Assembly: GCA_022414725.1 (NCBI GenBank)
Contig: CM039466.1
Location: 10,384,527 to 10,448,526 of the forward strand
Source: Microglena sp. YARC
Lineage: Eukaryota; Chlorophyta; Chlorophyceae; Chlamydomonadales; Chlamydomonadaceae
Length of the DNA: 64,000 nucleotides
Direction of reading: 5' to 3'
Shown: one piece after another, positions 29,901-44,500 of the stretch
Layout: each line of letters begins with the position of its first letter
Numbering within the stretch: position 1 is the first letter of the stretch
Made by a program: the position numbers and the translations under genes
Notes under the pieces: generated by a model
What the model was told of the DNA's origin: nothing
Database searches by the model: none
The model's input: only the letters and a program-made list of their open reading frames with translations

Positions 29901-30900
29901 TGGTGCGCTGTTTCTCATGATTGGGATCGACCTGAACATTTGTAATTATGGGTTTTGGGGTTGATCTTCGACTGTCTATAGGTCCTGATTGCAGGGTACG
30001 CATGCTCTTTCAAGGGAACACTGCTCGGGATCATTGGGATTAACCTAGGCATTTGTAGTTATGGGGGTTGGGGTTGATCTCCGACTGTTTAGAGGTCCTG
30101 ATTGCAGGGTACGCACGCTCTTTCAAGGGTACACTGCCCGGGATCATTGGGATTAACCTAGGCATTTGTAGTTATGGGTTTTGAGGTTGATCTCTGACTG
30201 TCCACAGGTCCCGATTGCAGGGTACGCATGCTTTTTCAAGGGTACACTGCCCAGGATCATTGGGATTAACTTGAGCATTAGCAGTTACAGGTTTTGGGGT
30301 TGATCTCCGACTGCCCAATTCAACCCACCCCAGCCCTGCCATGCCCAGGTAGGCCCAAGACTCATCATCAAGCAGGCAGGGAATATGAGCTTGTGCAGCC
30401 TACAGCCCATCCACACACACCCTCCCTCCCACACACAATCCCTCCCACCCACCCAATACTGCCCAAGCTCCATCAAGCTCACCTGCACCACCTCCAAGAG
30501 ATACTTCACCAGCCAAGCATTGTCATGGAATGCAGCAAGCATGAGGGGGGTGTAGCCCTTCTCATCTTTCTTGTCCCAGTCCAAGGGGCCTTTGCTGGAC
30601 AGCACTTGGACTGCTCGCTCAGCAAAGTTGGAGAGTGGATTCTACAGGACACCATGTAAAGGAGCACATCAGTAAATGGAATGCGGCAAGCATCAGTAAA
30701 TGAAATGCAACCGTTGTCCTAACTCTCAATGTGCATGTGTAGATGGCGTAAGCCTTTCTTGCAGATTACCAGATGCTATCATATCCATCTACCAGCATAC
30801 CTTGCATATACCCCCCCCCCCCCCCCCCCTCTCCCCCTCAATTCCTCCTCTCTCATACACACACGCTTCTTGAGTTCCTCCTACAGTAGAGCCATCTCAA

Positions 30901-30973
<73 letters not shown>

Positions 30974-33111
30974 CCCCCCCCCCCTCAATTCCTCCTCTCT
31001 TCTTGATTTCACCCACAGATGAGCCATCTCCACACACACACACTCAACTCCTCTCTCTTACACACACGCTTCTTTAGCTCCCCCTACAGCAGAGCTATCT
31101 CAACACACACTATCTCCCTCTCTCTCTCCCCCCCCCCTCTCAGCCCACCTTGCAGATTGCCAGGAGAGGGTGCTTGGTTTCAGAAGCCTTGTTGATGTCT
31201 GCTCCTTCTTGCACCAGCATATCGAAGATGATAGCATCGTGATCGTAAGTCAAGGCGGTCACGCAGCCCAAGTTCCTAGCAATGGGAAGCTCGCCAGCAT
31301 TCGTGCCTTTGTTGACATCGCAGCCTTTGTCCAAGAGCACCTTGACAACCTTGTCCTGGTGTCCACTGATGGCAAGCATGAGGGGGGTATCCATCACTGT
31401 GGGGGCAAAACGAATAAAAAGGGTCATACAAGGGATGTAGTCATTAGCAAAGGGGAGAGCCATGCATGTGTGCATTGGTGGATATTGTAGCCCCTGTCCA
31501 AGAGCACCTTGACAACCTGGTCTTGGTGTCCACTGATGGCAAGCATGAGGGGGGTATCGTCACTGTGGGGGCAAAACGAATAAAAAGGGTCATACAAGGG
31601 ATGTAGTCATTAGCAAAGGGGAGAGCCATGCATGTGTGCATTGGTGGATATTGTAGCCCCTGTCCAAGAGCACCTTGACAACCTGGTCTTGGTGTCCACT
31701 GATGGCAAGCATGAGGGGGGTATCCATCACTGTGGGGGGGGGGGGAAGGGAAAGGGTCATACAAGGGATGTAGTCATTAACGAAGGGGAGAGCCATGCAT
31801 GTGTGCATTGGTGGATATTGTAGCCTCTGTCCAAGAGCACATGACAACCTGGTCTTGGTGTCCACCGATGGCAAGCATGAGGGGGGTATCCATCACTGTG
31901 GGGGGGGGGGGGGGGGGGGGGGGGGAAGGGAAAGGGTTATACAAGGGATGTAGTCATTAACAAAGGGGAGAGCCATGCATGTGTGCATTGGTGGATATTG
32001 TAGCCCCTGTCCAAAAGCACCTTGACAACCTGGTCTTGGTGTCCATTGATGGCAAGCATGAGGGGGGTATCCATCACTGTGGGGGGGGGGGGGGGGGGGG
32101 GAAAGGGAAAGGGTTATACAAGGGATGTAGTCATTAACAAAGGGGAGAGCCATGCATGTGTGCATTGGTGGATATTGTAGCCCCTGTCCAAGAGCACCTT
32201 GACAACCTGGTCTTGGTGTCCACTGATGGCAAGCATGAGGGGGGTATCCATCACTGTGGGGGGGGGGAAAGGGAAAGGGTTATACAAGGGATGTAGTCAT
32301 TAACAAAGGGGAGAGCCATGCATGTGTGCATTGGTGGATATTGTAGCCCCTGTCCAAAAAGCACCTTGACAACCTGGTCTTGTGTCCATTGATGGCAAGC
32401 ATGAGGGGGGTATCCATCACTGTGGGGGGGGGGGGGGGGGGGGGGAAAGGGAAAGGTTATACAAGGGATGTAGTCATTAACAAAGGGGAGAGCCATGCAT
32501 GTGTGCATTGGTGGATATTGTAGCCCCTGTCCAAGAGCACCTTGACAACCTGGTCTTGGTGTCCACTGATGGCAAGCATGAGGGGTATCCATCACTGTGG
32601 GGGGGGGGGGAAAGGGAAAGGGTTATACAAGGGATGTAGTCATTAACAAAGGGGAGAGCCATGCATGTGTGCATTGGTGGATATTGTAGCCCCTGTCCAA
32701 GAGCACCTTGACAACCTGGTCTTGGTGTCCACTGATGGCAAGCATGAGGGGGGTATCCATCACTGTGTGGGGGGGGGGGGGAAGGAAAGGGTTATACAAG
32801 GGATGCAGTCATTAGAAAAGGGAGAGCCATGCATGTGTGGCATTGGTGGATATTGTAGCCCCTGTCCAAGAGCATCTTGACAAACTGGTCTTGGTGTCCA
32901 CTGATGGCAAGCATGAGGGGGGTATCCATCACTGTGGGGGGGGGGGGAAAGGGAAAGGGTTATACAAGGGATGTAGTCATTAGCAAAGGGGAGAGCCATG
33001 CATGTGTGCATTGGTGGATATTGTAGCCTCTGTCCAAGAGCACCTTGACAACCTGGTCTTGGTGTCCACCGATGGCAAGCATGAGGGGTATCCATCACTA
33101 TGTGTGTGTGT

Positions 33112-33156
<45 letters not shown>

Positions 33157-34565
33157 AGGGAAAGGGTCATACAAGGGATGTAGTCATTAGCAAAGGGGAG
33201 AGCCATGCATGTGTGCATTGGCGGATATTGTAGCCTCTGTCCAAGAGCACATGACAACCTGGTCTTGGGTGTCCATTGATGGCAAGCATGAGGGGGGTGT
33301 CCATCACTGTGGGGGCAAACAAAGGGAAAGGGTCATACAAGGGATGCAGTGATTGACAAGGGGAAAGAAACGAAGGGGAAAGAAGCAAAGAGAAAGACAC
33401 ATCCAAGGGAGAGGGTAGGTAACTAAGGGAAATAAACAACAAAGGTATAGTGTTATGCTATGGCATACTAGTGCCGCTGCAGAACCTGACCTGGTCTGCC
33501 GCCTATTCATAAGCTGGGCCTTCCTTGCGTAAAGAATCGATGACCTCTACCTCTGAATCACATATAGAGTCAGTAACAAAATCCATGCCCCATCATCACT
33601 CTCTATATTAGTACACACAATTATCACTCTCTATCTAAGTACATACAATTATTACTACGGGTTGTTCATCCCGATTGATGACTCAAAAGCAACACACATG
33701 CCCCCATCATCACCACAGTATACACGTTATCTGCTGAAGTACACACATGACCTGCCGTAGTACACAATATCTGCCACAGTACACACATTACCTGCCACAG
33801 TGTGCATGTTACCTGCCACAGTACACACATTACCTGCCACAGTGTGCATGTTGCCTGCCACAGTACACACATTACCTGCCACAGTGTGCATGTTACCTGC
33901 CACAGTACACACATTACCTGCCACATTACACATGTTACCTGCCACAGTACACACATTACCTGCCACATTTCACATGTTACCTGCCACAGCACACACATTA
34001 CCTGCCACATTACACATGTCACCTGCCACAGTACACACATTACCTGCCACATTACACATGTTACCTGCCACAGTACACACATTATCTGCCAAAGGACACA
34101 AATTATGTGCCGTAGTACACACAATATCTGCTGTAGTACACACCTTATCTGCCGTTGAACACACAGTATCTGCCGTAGTACACACAATCAATGGAGATTT
34201 CTTGCCTTAAGTGTTTTTCTCCCCCTTGCTTACTTACCCATGTCCTTTTGCATGATGTTTCTGGTAGAGGCATCTCCCAGTTGCTCGATGATCTTCATTG
34301 AGTTCTTTTGAGCCTCCTCCTCAGGCCCAGCCTGTGGGGGTGTGTGTGTGGTGTGTGTGTGTGTGGTGTGTGTGGTGTGTGGTGGGAGTGGGTTGAGGTT
34401 TGTGGTGAGGTGTGTGGTGGGGAGTGGGGTGGGGTGGGGTGGGGGGCATGAAGCATTCTTTTGCCTTCAGCCACAGAGAGTATTTGCTCACCTCTGATTT
34501 TCAGGTGATTTTAATTTTCAGGTGATTTCCTGTACATGATGCCAACATCAGTGTGCCTTAATTCG

Positions 34566-34628
<63 letters not shown>

Positions 34629-37600
34629 CTAATTATATATGCCCAACCTTAATATCGGGAAGGACTAAATACAAAACAAGCGCCGGTGAACTGAACCCCA
34701 ACAAAATCCTCCAAATGAGCAGTGATTTAGATATATTGACAAAATCATATGATATATCTCAAATATTGCAAGATTACATATATTGTGCAATACATTGTAT
34801 ATATCTAATTTGTATGATGTATCACCCTGTCATATAAGCTTTATACATATTTTACTGGTGATACTTGGTGATACTATCAGAAAGTGTCCTAAAAGCCAAA
34901 CCATAAGTAGGGAGCGGCAAAATGATATTATGTCATCATATGATATCATATGATGCCGGCAGTCTGGCTAGGCTGAAGTTACCACTGATATAATCTTGGG
35001 GACTAGTACGTTATTGACATCACTACTCATGAGTAGGGATCGGCATATCATCTGATTTTGGCCGAAGGTGAGTATGATATCGTATGATATCATACAAATT
35101 GCATCATATGATGTTGTATTTAAATGGTACCTTTGGCCAAGTCAACCTGCCAGCATCATATGATATCATGGTGCCGTTCCCTACTCATGAGCAGGGAACG
35201 GCAACTAATTTTAGTGTTTGAAAAACTAATATTAAATTATATTATTATAGTGTCAGAATAATATTAGTTTTTCAAATAAATTCGAAATTCTGGTGAGACG
35301 GCTCGTCCGACTAATATTATATAATATTATTTATTCACCAATATTATATAACCTAGCCGACCCCTAGCCATAACAGGTGGGGGCACAAGGGTCCAAGGTC
35401 ACATATGATCCCCGCCATCATCTCCGTTATCATCATCATTATCATCACCACCATCATCACCATCATGGCCGACCCCTACTCATGAGTCATTACCTTCAGA
35501 GCCAAGTGGTAGGTGCTAAGGCCCTGCTTGTTTGGAGTGGTCAGGGCAACGACTTTGTCATCAGCTTGAGACAGCAAGAACTGCACAACCTCGCCTTGTC
35601 CTCGCATACCTAATCACACAAGATGAGAAGAATGTTAAGGTGTGATCATCATCAGGAAAGACATAACAATCATCAGCATCATCATCAATAGATTATAGTT
35701 AAATATAAATGTATGTATGTTTGTATGTATATATGTATGTATGGGTGTGTGTATGTATGTATGTATGTATGTATGTATGTATGTATGTATGTATGTATGT
35801 ATGTATGTATGTATGTATGTATGTATGTTACAGTTCAGGGATAGACCAAACAGGATGAAGGGACTTGCCAAACCGTGACAGGAAGGGCTAAAAAGAAAAG
35901 CATTGATGAACTGAATGCCAAACAATCATTCATTTTTTGTTAAAAAAGAAGTAAAGCACTCACTAGCAAGGTGAAAAACACATAAAGCACTCACTGGCAA
36001 GGTGAAGTGGAGTGTTGCCCTGCCTGTCCAGCAGGTATGGCTTCAGTCCAAGCTTCGTCAGCAGCTCGCAAGTTTCCCTGGCTCCCTTGGCAGCAGCATA
36101 GTGCAGGGCTGAGCGATCAACCGCATCCTACATTGGAAAGAGTTTGACACCGTCGGATGACAGGATTAGCGTGGGTTACACCGAGGGCAGGTACCAGGAC
36201 ATAATCTTGGGTTATGACTTGTCCATGCCTCAATAGTTTGATCCCAGGCTGACTGACTGACTGACTGACCGCATCCTACATATTTATGTAGGTATGTATG
36301 TATGTTACAATCCAGGGGTAGGACAGTTAGGCTAAAGGGACTTGCCCAACAAGGACAGGGAGGGCTACAAATAAATATGTGTATGTCCTACATGTATGCG
36401 AACGTTATGTAATAAAGGGGTGCTGAAGACCCCCCAAATTAGCCTCCAGTGCATACAGCCCGATACAGCCCCAACTTGTGGCGAGCAACTAACATGTATG
36501 TAGTGCCCGTGTTTGACCCTCGGATACTAGATCGATGTCAACGTCTCCGGTGCATCTGACGACTATCAGGCCGAATGGTTGATGGGTAACCAGCCCCCAG
36601 TATTCTGTGATTACCTTATCCAGCATTGGATTGGCTCCCTTCTGGATGAGCATGTCGTACACCTCGATGTTGTTGGCAGCAGCAGCCAAGTTGATGGGTG
36701 GGACCTGAGTATCAGGAGTTGTTCAGGGGTGAGCGGCGTTAGGGCCATTGCACATGCTCAAGATTAAGTTCACCTTCACTCTATCATGCTTCAGTTACAT
36801 TTCACATGACCAAGAATAAGTTCACCTTGCCTCCATCATGCTGGAGGTCCATTGCACATGCTCAAGATTAAGTTCACCTTCACTCTATCATGCTTCAGTT
36901 ACATTTCACATGACCAAGAATAAGTTCACCATGACTCCATCATGCTGGAGGTCCATTGCTAATGACCACCAATAAGTTCACCTTGACTCCATCATGCTGG
37001 AGGTCCATTGCTAATGACCACCAATAAGTTCACCTTGACTCCATCATGCTGGAGGTACATTGCACATGGCCACCAATAAGTTCACATTGACTCCATCATG
37101 CTTGAGGTACATTTCACATGCTCATAACTGAGCGTCTGCATCAAAACTAAATCCGGATTTGTTGAGTTTGACTCACAGCTCCCATGAGGTATGGTAATCT
37201 GGCCATTGCCCCCTTCTCAACAATTATGATATAAGCACAAGCACCCAGCTAATCAGGACTTGCATGACTGCATGAATAGCTGCGTCAAAACAAAATATGG
37301 TATATAGTTTAATACTTACAGCTTCCATGAAGCAGGGGACTCTGGCCATTCCCCCCATCTCAAGAACCATGTTGACAAGGGCGGCTGTTGTGTTGTTGTC
37401 CACGAGACCTCCAGCATTGTACTTCAGCACCCAACCCAGTACAGTCTCGCCTGTGCAGTGTAACAATTTCATCACTTATTGGAAGAAGTATCAAGAATGG
37501 AGAGGCAATACAATGGTAGTATCAAATGTGGAGAGGCAATACAATGGCAGTATCAAGTGTGGTGAGGCAATACAATGGCAGTATCAAATGTGGAGAGGCA

Positions 37601-40600
37601 ATACAATGGCAGTATCAAGTGTGGTGAGGCAATACAATGGCAGTATCAAGTGTGGTGAGGCAATACAATGGCAGTATCAAGTGTGGTGAGGCAATACAAT
37701 GGCAGTATCAAGTGTGGTGAGGCAATACAATGGCAGCATCAAGTGTGGTGAGGCAATACAATGGCAGTATCAAGTGTGGTGAGGCAATACAATGGCAGTA
37801 TCAAGTGTGGTGAGGCAATACAATGGCAGTATCAAGTGTGGTGAGGCAATACAATGGCAGTATCAGAGTGCAGAGCAAATAATAGCAGTAGATAACAATC
37901 AAAAAATAATTTACAGCAGCAAGACCTCAGGGCTCTGGTCGGTTAAACATTTTTTAGGGTTCAGTTCATCAGTGCTTTCCTGCTTAGACCCTCCTGATAT
38001 CATGGTTGGGAAAGTCCCTTTGGCCTATTTGGTCTATCCCTGGGCAGTAACATACAATGCCAGTACAATTGTAGCACAGCTATTTTTTACAATCTGGACA
38101 GCTAATTTTACCAGCGTGAAGGTGTACTAGGTTGCATTAGGTCTGGAAATGAAAAGCCTGTCAGAGGAGCTGCCTAGAAGCTGCTGCTCATGGCTGAATA
38201 GAAAAGCACAGGGCGATAGGTTGCTGAAATGAAGCATGGCCTAAAACCCACCTTCAATATTCCGAGTGTTCACCAGAGTCGCCTGCAAAAGAGAATGTTG
38301 ATATTCATTAAGACAATGTTGATATTCATTTAGAGAATGTTGGTATTCATTTAGACAATGAGAATGAGAATGTATAACTCATCAACAAGCAATGTGCGTT
38401 TGGGTGGGTGCGGGGAGGGTGGGAGTGTGTGTGTGTGGGGGGGGGGAGGTATGGTGTGGTGGGGTGGGTGGGGTGCGGGTGGGGGTGGGGTTGGGTGGGC
38501 GATGCACTGCATCACACACAACCAACATATATCAACATCAATGCTCCTTCATATCAGCAACATCTCAATGCAATTAATGGCGGTTGGACCCAGCACAAGC
38601 AAATGGGCTGGCCCCCTCAACCTCACGCCTCGTTATAATGCGTAACATAGCACGAATTCAGGGCCCTCGTCGATAAAACAGTTGTTTGGGGTTCAGTTCA
38701 TCATTGTGTTTTATTTTGAAGCTCTTCCTATCACAGTAGGGCAAGTCCTTTTAGCCTATTTGGCCTACCCCTGGACTGTAACATATATACACACATACAG
38801 ACAGACAGACAGACAGACAGACACACACAAACATGCGACATTGATTGATTTATCTTACATTCGAGAGCTTCTTCAGGAAGATCTCCACGTAGTCAGACCA
38901 GCCGTACTTGGCAGCAAGCAGAGGAAGATTGTTTCCCTGCATGCATGAGGAGATAGTGTTGGATGAAGGCATCGTAATCAAACACACAATAACTGATTAA
39001 AATCATAAATTAAAAACTCATATTAAAAAATAAGAACTAGTCCAGGAAGATCTCCACAAAGTCTGACCAGCCATACTTGGCAGCAAGCAGAAGAAAAGTG
39101 TTTCCCTGCATGCATGATGAGATAGTGCTGGATGAATACATCATACACAAACAAGCAATAACTGATTAAAATCATGAATTAAATACTCATTAAAAAAAAT
39201 ACTAACTAGTTCAGTTACTAACTAGTTCAGTTACTAATTAGTAAAAAATACTGACTAGTTCAGTTACTAACTAGTTCAGGAACATCTCCACTAAGTCGAA
39301 CCAGCCATACTTGGCAGCAAGCAGAGGAAGAGTGTTTCCCTGCATGCATGATGAGCTAGTGTTGGGAGATGCGAGCAGAGTTCTATGCAGCGTCGCAAGC
39401 GATGCTAGACAGAGAGTGTACGCAATGGAGGGACAGGTGGCAAGAGAAGCAAGTTAGTTATGAGACTGTTGGCTGGCATGTTGCAAGCAGAGGGAGAGTG
39501 TTTCCCTGCATGCATGATGAGATAGTGTTAGGAGGAGACATCGTAGTTGAAGTTATATGTGAAAAAGGGCTCTTGGCAGTAAAGAAAATACAGGAAGTAC
39601 ATTGCCCTCCTGTTGGTCTAGAGTATGTGTGTATATTACAGTCCAGGGGTAGGCCAAATAGGCTAAAGGGAATTGCCCAACCGTGAAAGGAAGGGCTAAA
39701 AAGAAAAAGCATTGATGAACTGAACCCCAAACGATCGTTTCACCGATGAGGGCCCTAAGATCATATGCTACAGTGATCATTTAATTCTACACTTTAATTA
39801 AATCATCATCTCATCTTGTGCGATTTTTATCGCATTTTTTATACATTGTTTTCAGTATTTCCATCCTTCAAAGGAATCAGGATTTGTGACCAGCATCATG
39901 CTGGAGTCTTTATCCACCTATCCAGGTTAAATTTACATCTTATCAGAGTATACAACCATACCGTGGCGTCTGACAAGCTGTAGTTGATATCATCAACCAT
40001 CTTCACCATCAACCAAGCAGCACATTGGTCTTTGGCACCCTTTTCTGAACCTCTTTGACACCCAGAATGCACCCTTATAATTCAAATATAGGGTGACATA
40101 GACCCCCCAAAGTAGCAGTAGTAGGTACCTTGCACCCGTTGTAGTGTAGAGCAATGAAATGGGTATGGCTGGTATATGACTAGGGTTCTGAGGTGTGTGT
40201 GTGGGGGGGGGGGTAGGGGGGTGGGGGGGGTAGGAGTTTAGCTAGTTATAGCCTGAAATAGCTTCATCACAGTATACAGGTGTAACTTGTCATCTGACAC
40301 GCAGTAGTTGATATCGTCACCCATCTTCTCATACAAGCATACATGGGACATACATTCACCCACCATCATTCAATCGACTTCTACACTATCATTAAATCAT
40401 CATCTTATCAGAGTATACGCGTACCTTGACATCTGACACGCCGTAGTTGATATCATCACCCATCTTCTCCATGATCCAAGCAGCAAGCTTCTTGCGACCA
40501 GAAAGAACAACAGCCAGAAAGGGAGAGCGACCCTCAAAATCTGTGTATGTAGGAAGGGTGTGGATGGAGAAGATTATTAAGTTGTAAAAATATTGAATAT

Positions 40601-41466
40601 GATATGTGACTTAATACAAAGTCAAGTCTTCTATACAAAATGTTGCATACTAAAAATCAATGTGTTATGCTTATCTGTCAACTGCCACTAGCACTGTTGC
40701 ACCACACAAACACACGCGCACACACACAAACACACATACATACACAAAAAAAGGCACCTTGCTTGTTGATGAGTTTGGTGTATCGATCCTTGGATGGCTC
40801 ATCCCAGCACCCCACCCCCCCCCACCCCCCACCCACCCCCCACACACAAACACAAAATAGGCACCTCGCTTACTGATGAGTCTGACATATTAAGCCTTGG
40901 TTGGCTCATCCCAGCGGCCCCACCCCACCCCCCCACACACACCACCCACACCCACACAAACACATAATAGGCACCTGGCTTGTTGATGAGTCTGGTGTAT
41001 TGAGCCTTGGTTGGCTCATCCCAGCCGCCCCACCCCACCCACACAAACACATAATAGGCACCTGGCTTGTTGATGAGTCTGGTGTATTGAGCCTTGGTTG
41101 GCTCATCCCAGCCGCCCCACCCCACCCCACCCCCCCACACACACACAAACACAAAAAAGGCACCTGGCTTGTTGATGAGTCTGGTGTATTTAGCCTTGGT
41201 TTGCTCATCCCAGCTGCCCATCTTAGCCTCCTCAGTGCTAAGCAAGAGCTCCACAGCTTTAAGCTTTCCTGTTTCAACAGCGCGGTGGAAGGGAGTCGCA
41301 CCACTTCCATCTGGGGTCATCATGCTGTGCCCGTAACGGATGAGCTTGCGGATGCCCTTCAGATGGTTGATGGCAACACTGAAGTGCAGGGCAGTCTTGC
41401 CTGCACGTAGGTAGGTAGGTGGTGTATGGTGTATGGTGATGATGATGGTGATGGTGATGGTGATGG

Positions 41467-41518
<52 letters not shown>

Positions 41519-44500
41519 AATGATGGTGGTGGTGAACATCATGCACACACACACACAAAAATGTATGCAAGCAGCAGCTAGTTGTATAATGAGTCAATAC
41601 ATTCGTTAACACTTGGGGGATTCGACTCGCATACATGCAACCGGCCGTCCAACCCTGATTGCGACTTGGTTCACCACCGGTGTACATCCCCACCCCCTAT
41701 AACCTTGCCCTAGGCCCTAGACATGAAGCTTTGGCAGGATAGATTTCTGCGGTACCGAGTCAACCACACCAGATAAACATCTCAGCGATGCTGCTAAGCC
41801 AGTACAATGCCTGTTTGGCCGTTGGCCACACCTGTCAGGATATACCCAGCAAAAACGGTGACCCCCCTCCCACCCACCCACCCCACCCACACGCACCACC
41901 CCACCCACACGCACCACACCACCCACACGCACCACACCATCTCAGCGATGCTGCTAAGACAGCAGTCTTGCCAATGTCCTCATCTGGACCTTCACCCTTC
42001 ACAACTCTCGAGTTGATTTGATTTGATGGCATGCGCCGCATCAACATCCGCATTTCAGTCCAATCAGCTTCCTTGGTAGCCCGGCGGAGATCCTTGGAAT
42101 CCTCCCTCATCTGCTCCTCAGTCTGAGGGTCCTTTGGAGTGTCTGCAAGGGGATGTGTGTGGGGGGGTGTGGGGGTGAGTGGGTGGGTGTGGGTGTGGGG
42201 TGGGGAGTGTGGGGGTGGGTGGGTGGGGTGGGAGTGTGGGGGTGGGTGTGAGTGGGTGGGGGGGGGGGCAAGGGGGTGATAGAGGGCATGGTCACACTCA
42301 GAGCGATGGAAAAGACTCAGAACATATGGCAGGAGGGAATGGTGGGACTTGTCTTATAATGAATCAAATAAATAAATGGGATGCCTTATAATGAATCAAA
42401 TAAATAAATGGGATGCCTTAAAATGAATCAAATAAATAAATGGGATGCCTTATAATGAATCAAATAAATAAATGGGATGCCTTATAATGAGGCATGAGGT
42501 TGAGGGGGGCAGACTTTTTGCTTGCACTGGGCAAGCCATGTGTCTATTTGTATTGCACCATCAGTAGTGGGGAAGTTGCCCCCCCCTTAAGTTTGCCCTC
42601 GTCACATCTCTAACCTGAGCCCCAACCCCCATTAACCATAAACCATAAACCTTAAATTGCAAATATAACCACTTAACCACTAAAGTGAAGTGGGGGCTAA
42701 CTTCCCCAGGACACATGGTGACTTTCCCCAGCTGCGGCGCACGGGAGGGTCCCCTTGACACCACGCCCCTCCATGCGCTTTCTTTTTTTTTCTTCCTCAG
42801 GACACACTATCTGGATTCATCTCCACATCGTGGTTCACTAAACCACTAAACCATTTAACTTAACTACTCCAAATCTAAACCACCTAACCACTAAACTTAA
42901 GTGGGGGCTAACATCCACAGGACGCACCATCTGGATTCAACTCCACATTGTGGTTCACTAAACCACTGAACCACTAAACCAATTAACTTAACTACTCCAA
43001 ATCTAAACCACCGAACCACTAAACTTTAAGGGCTAACATCCTTAGGACGCACCATCTGGATTCAACTCCACATTGTGGTTCTTGCAACAGGCTCCACCCT
43101 GAATGTAAGAAAACGAAGGCAGTACATTTTCAGACAATTTTCAGTACATGCAGTTCAGGCAGTACATAAGTGCACTTTTCAGTGCATGCAGTTCAGGCAG
43201 TATTCTTAAACAATTTTAATGCATGCTTCCTTCGTCCAGGATGTTGCTTGCACAGTCCATACAAACATACATCAACATCCATAAAAAACATGTAAATAAA
43301 AACAAATAAAAATACATAACAACATACATCAAAAACATAAAAAGAAAAACAAAGAAAAACATATATCAGCATCAAAAAAAAGGATCAACATCCAGGCTTA
43401 ACCCACGCAAAGATGAACCAACTATTCAGAATGTATCATTACAGATGAGATGTTAAATACAGATCCACATTTGGGAGGAGCGGAAGATACATGTGTACGC
43501 AACAGAATGGACCTGGTCTTGTATTGGATATAATTCCATACTGTAGTATGATGGCCTACATACACACCATGGTTGCTCCGTATACTGGCGATCAGCAGTC
43601 GACAAAATGGGAAGACGTCTGTACACCGGCTTGTTGTAGCTGAATTGTAGCTGAATGTAGAGCCTCAGGTAGTCCAGTAGGGTAGGCGCCACTCAGCAGT
43701 CACTAAGAAGTCAGTAAACCTAATGGGAGGGAGAGTGATGATTGTGAGGGTGGGATGTGCGGATGATCGTGGTTGAGATGGTTATAAGTCCCTATTGACG
43801 AAGTCAAATAGGTATGTGATGAATGTAGGGCACGCAGGTACCCAGGTAGGCCAGTAGCCACCCAGCAGTGACTAAGAAGTCAGAAAAGGTGCATGGAAGC
43901 ACACCCAAGATTTGCTCAGCACTGTCAGTAGTGGGGCTGATGTGATTTATTAGATGAGGCACTTGGGAAGGGCAGCAGCCACTCAGCAGTGACTAAGAAG
44001 TCAGAAAAGCTGCGTGGAAGCATACACACAAGATTTGCTCAGCAGTGTCAGCAGCGAGGCTGGTGTGATTTAGAAAGAGGCACAATGTCTTGAAAGATCA
44101 AGCCCGCTTGCAAGCCCCTTGAGATGCGCTTGGACGGCGCACGCAAGGCGCTTTCGGCGCACTTACGATACGCGGATCATAATAATCTGAGGGGGGGGGG
44201 GGGGGGGGGGGGGCAATCGGGTCAGCTTGCTGCAAGGGGGCCAGGCACATGCTTGCAGCAAGCGGTAGTCACATGATGTGCAATGAATCCATGCAACCAA
44301 GCCGAAGTGCATGCGCCAATCCGCCGTGGTTCACTGCAACGCAGACACCCTCCTGCATTCCTGGAGCAGTCTGATAGACGGTAGCATGAGGCGTTAGGCT
44401 TTTGGCGTGAGCAAAGGTGGCGGGTATATCATTCGTGATACGGACAAGGCAGTGAATGAATACTTACAGGATTTACTTACATCTCAGCTTTTACTACCAT

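Noticed and set aside
31397..33345. Eleven additional real ankyrin exons
   Set aside because: The units share degraded loop sequence, and splicing one to the next would break the reading frame.
33666..34210. Long ORFs with LPATVHT or VCTVAGNM repeats
   Set aside because: Products of a 21-bp tandem repeat.
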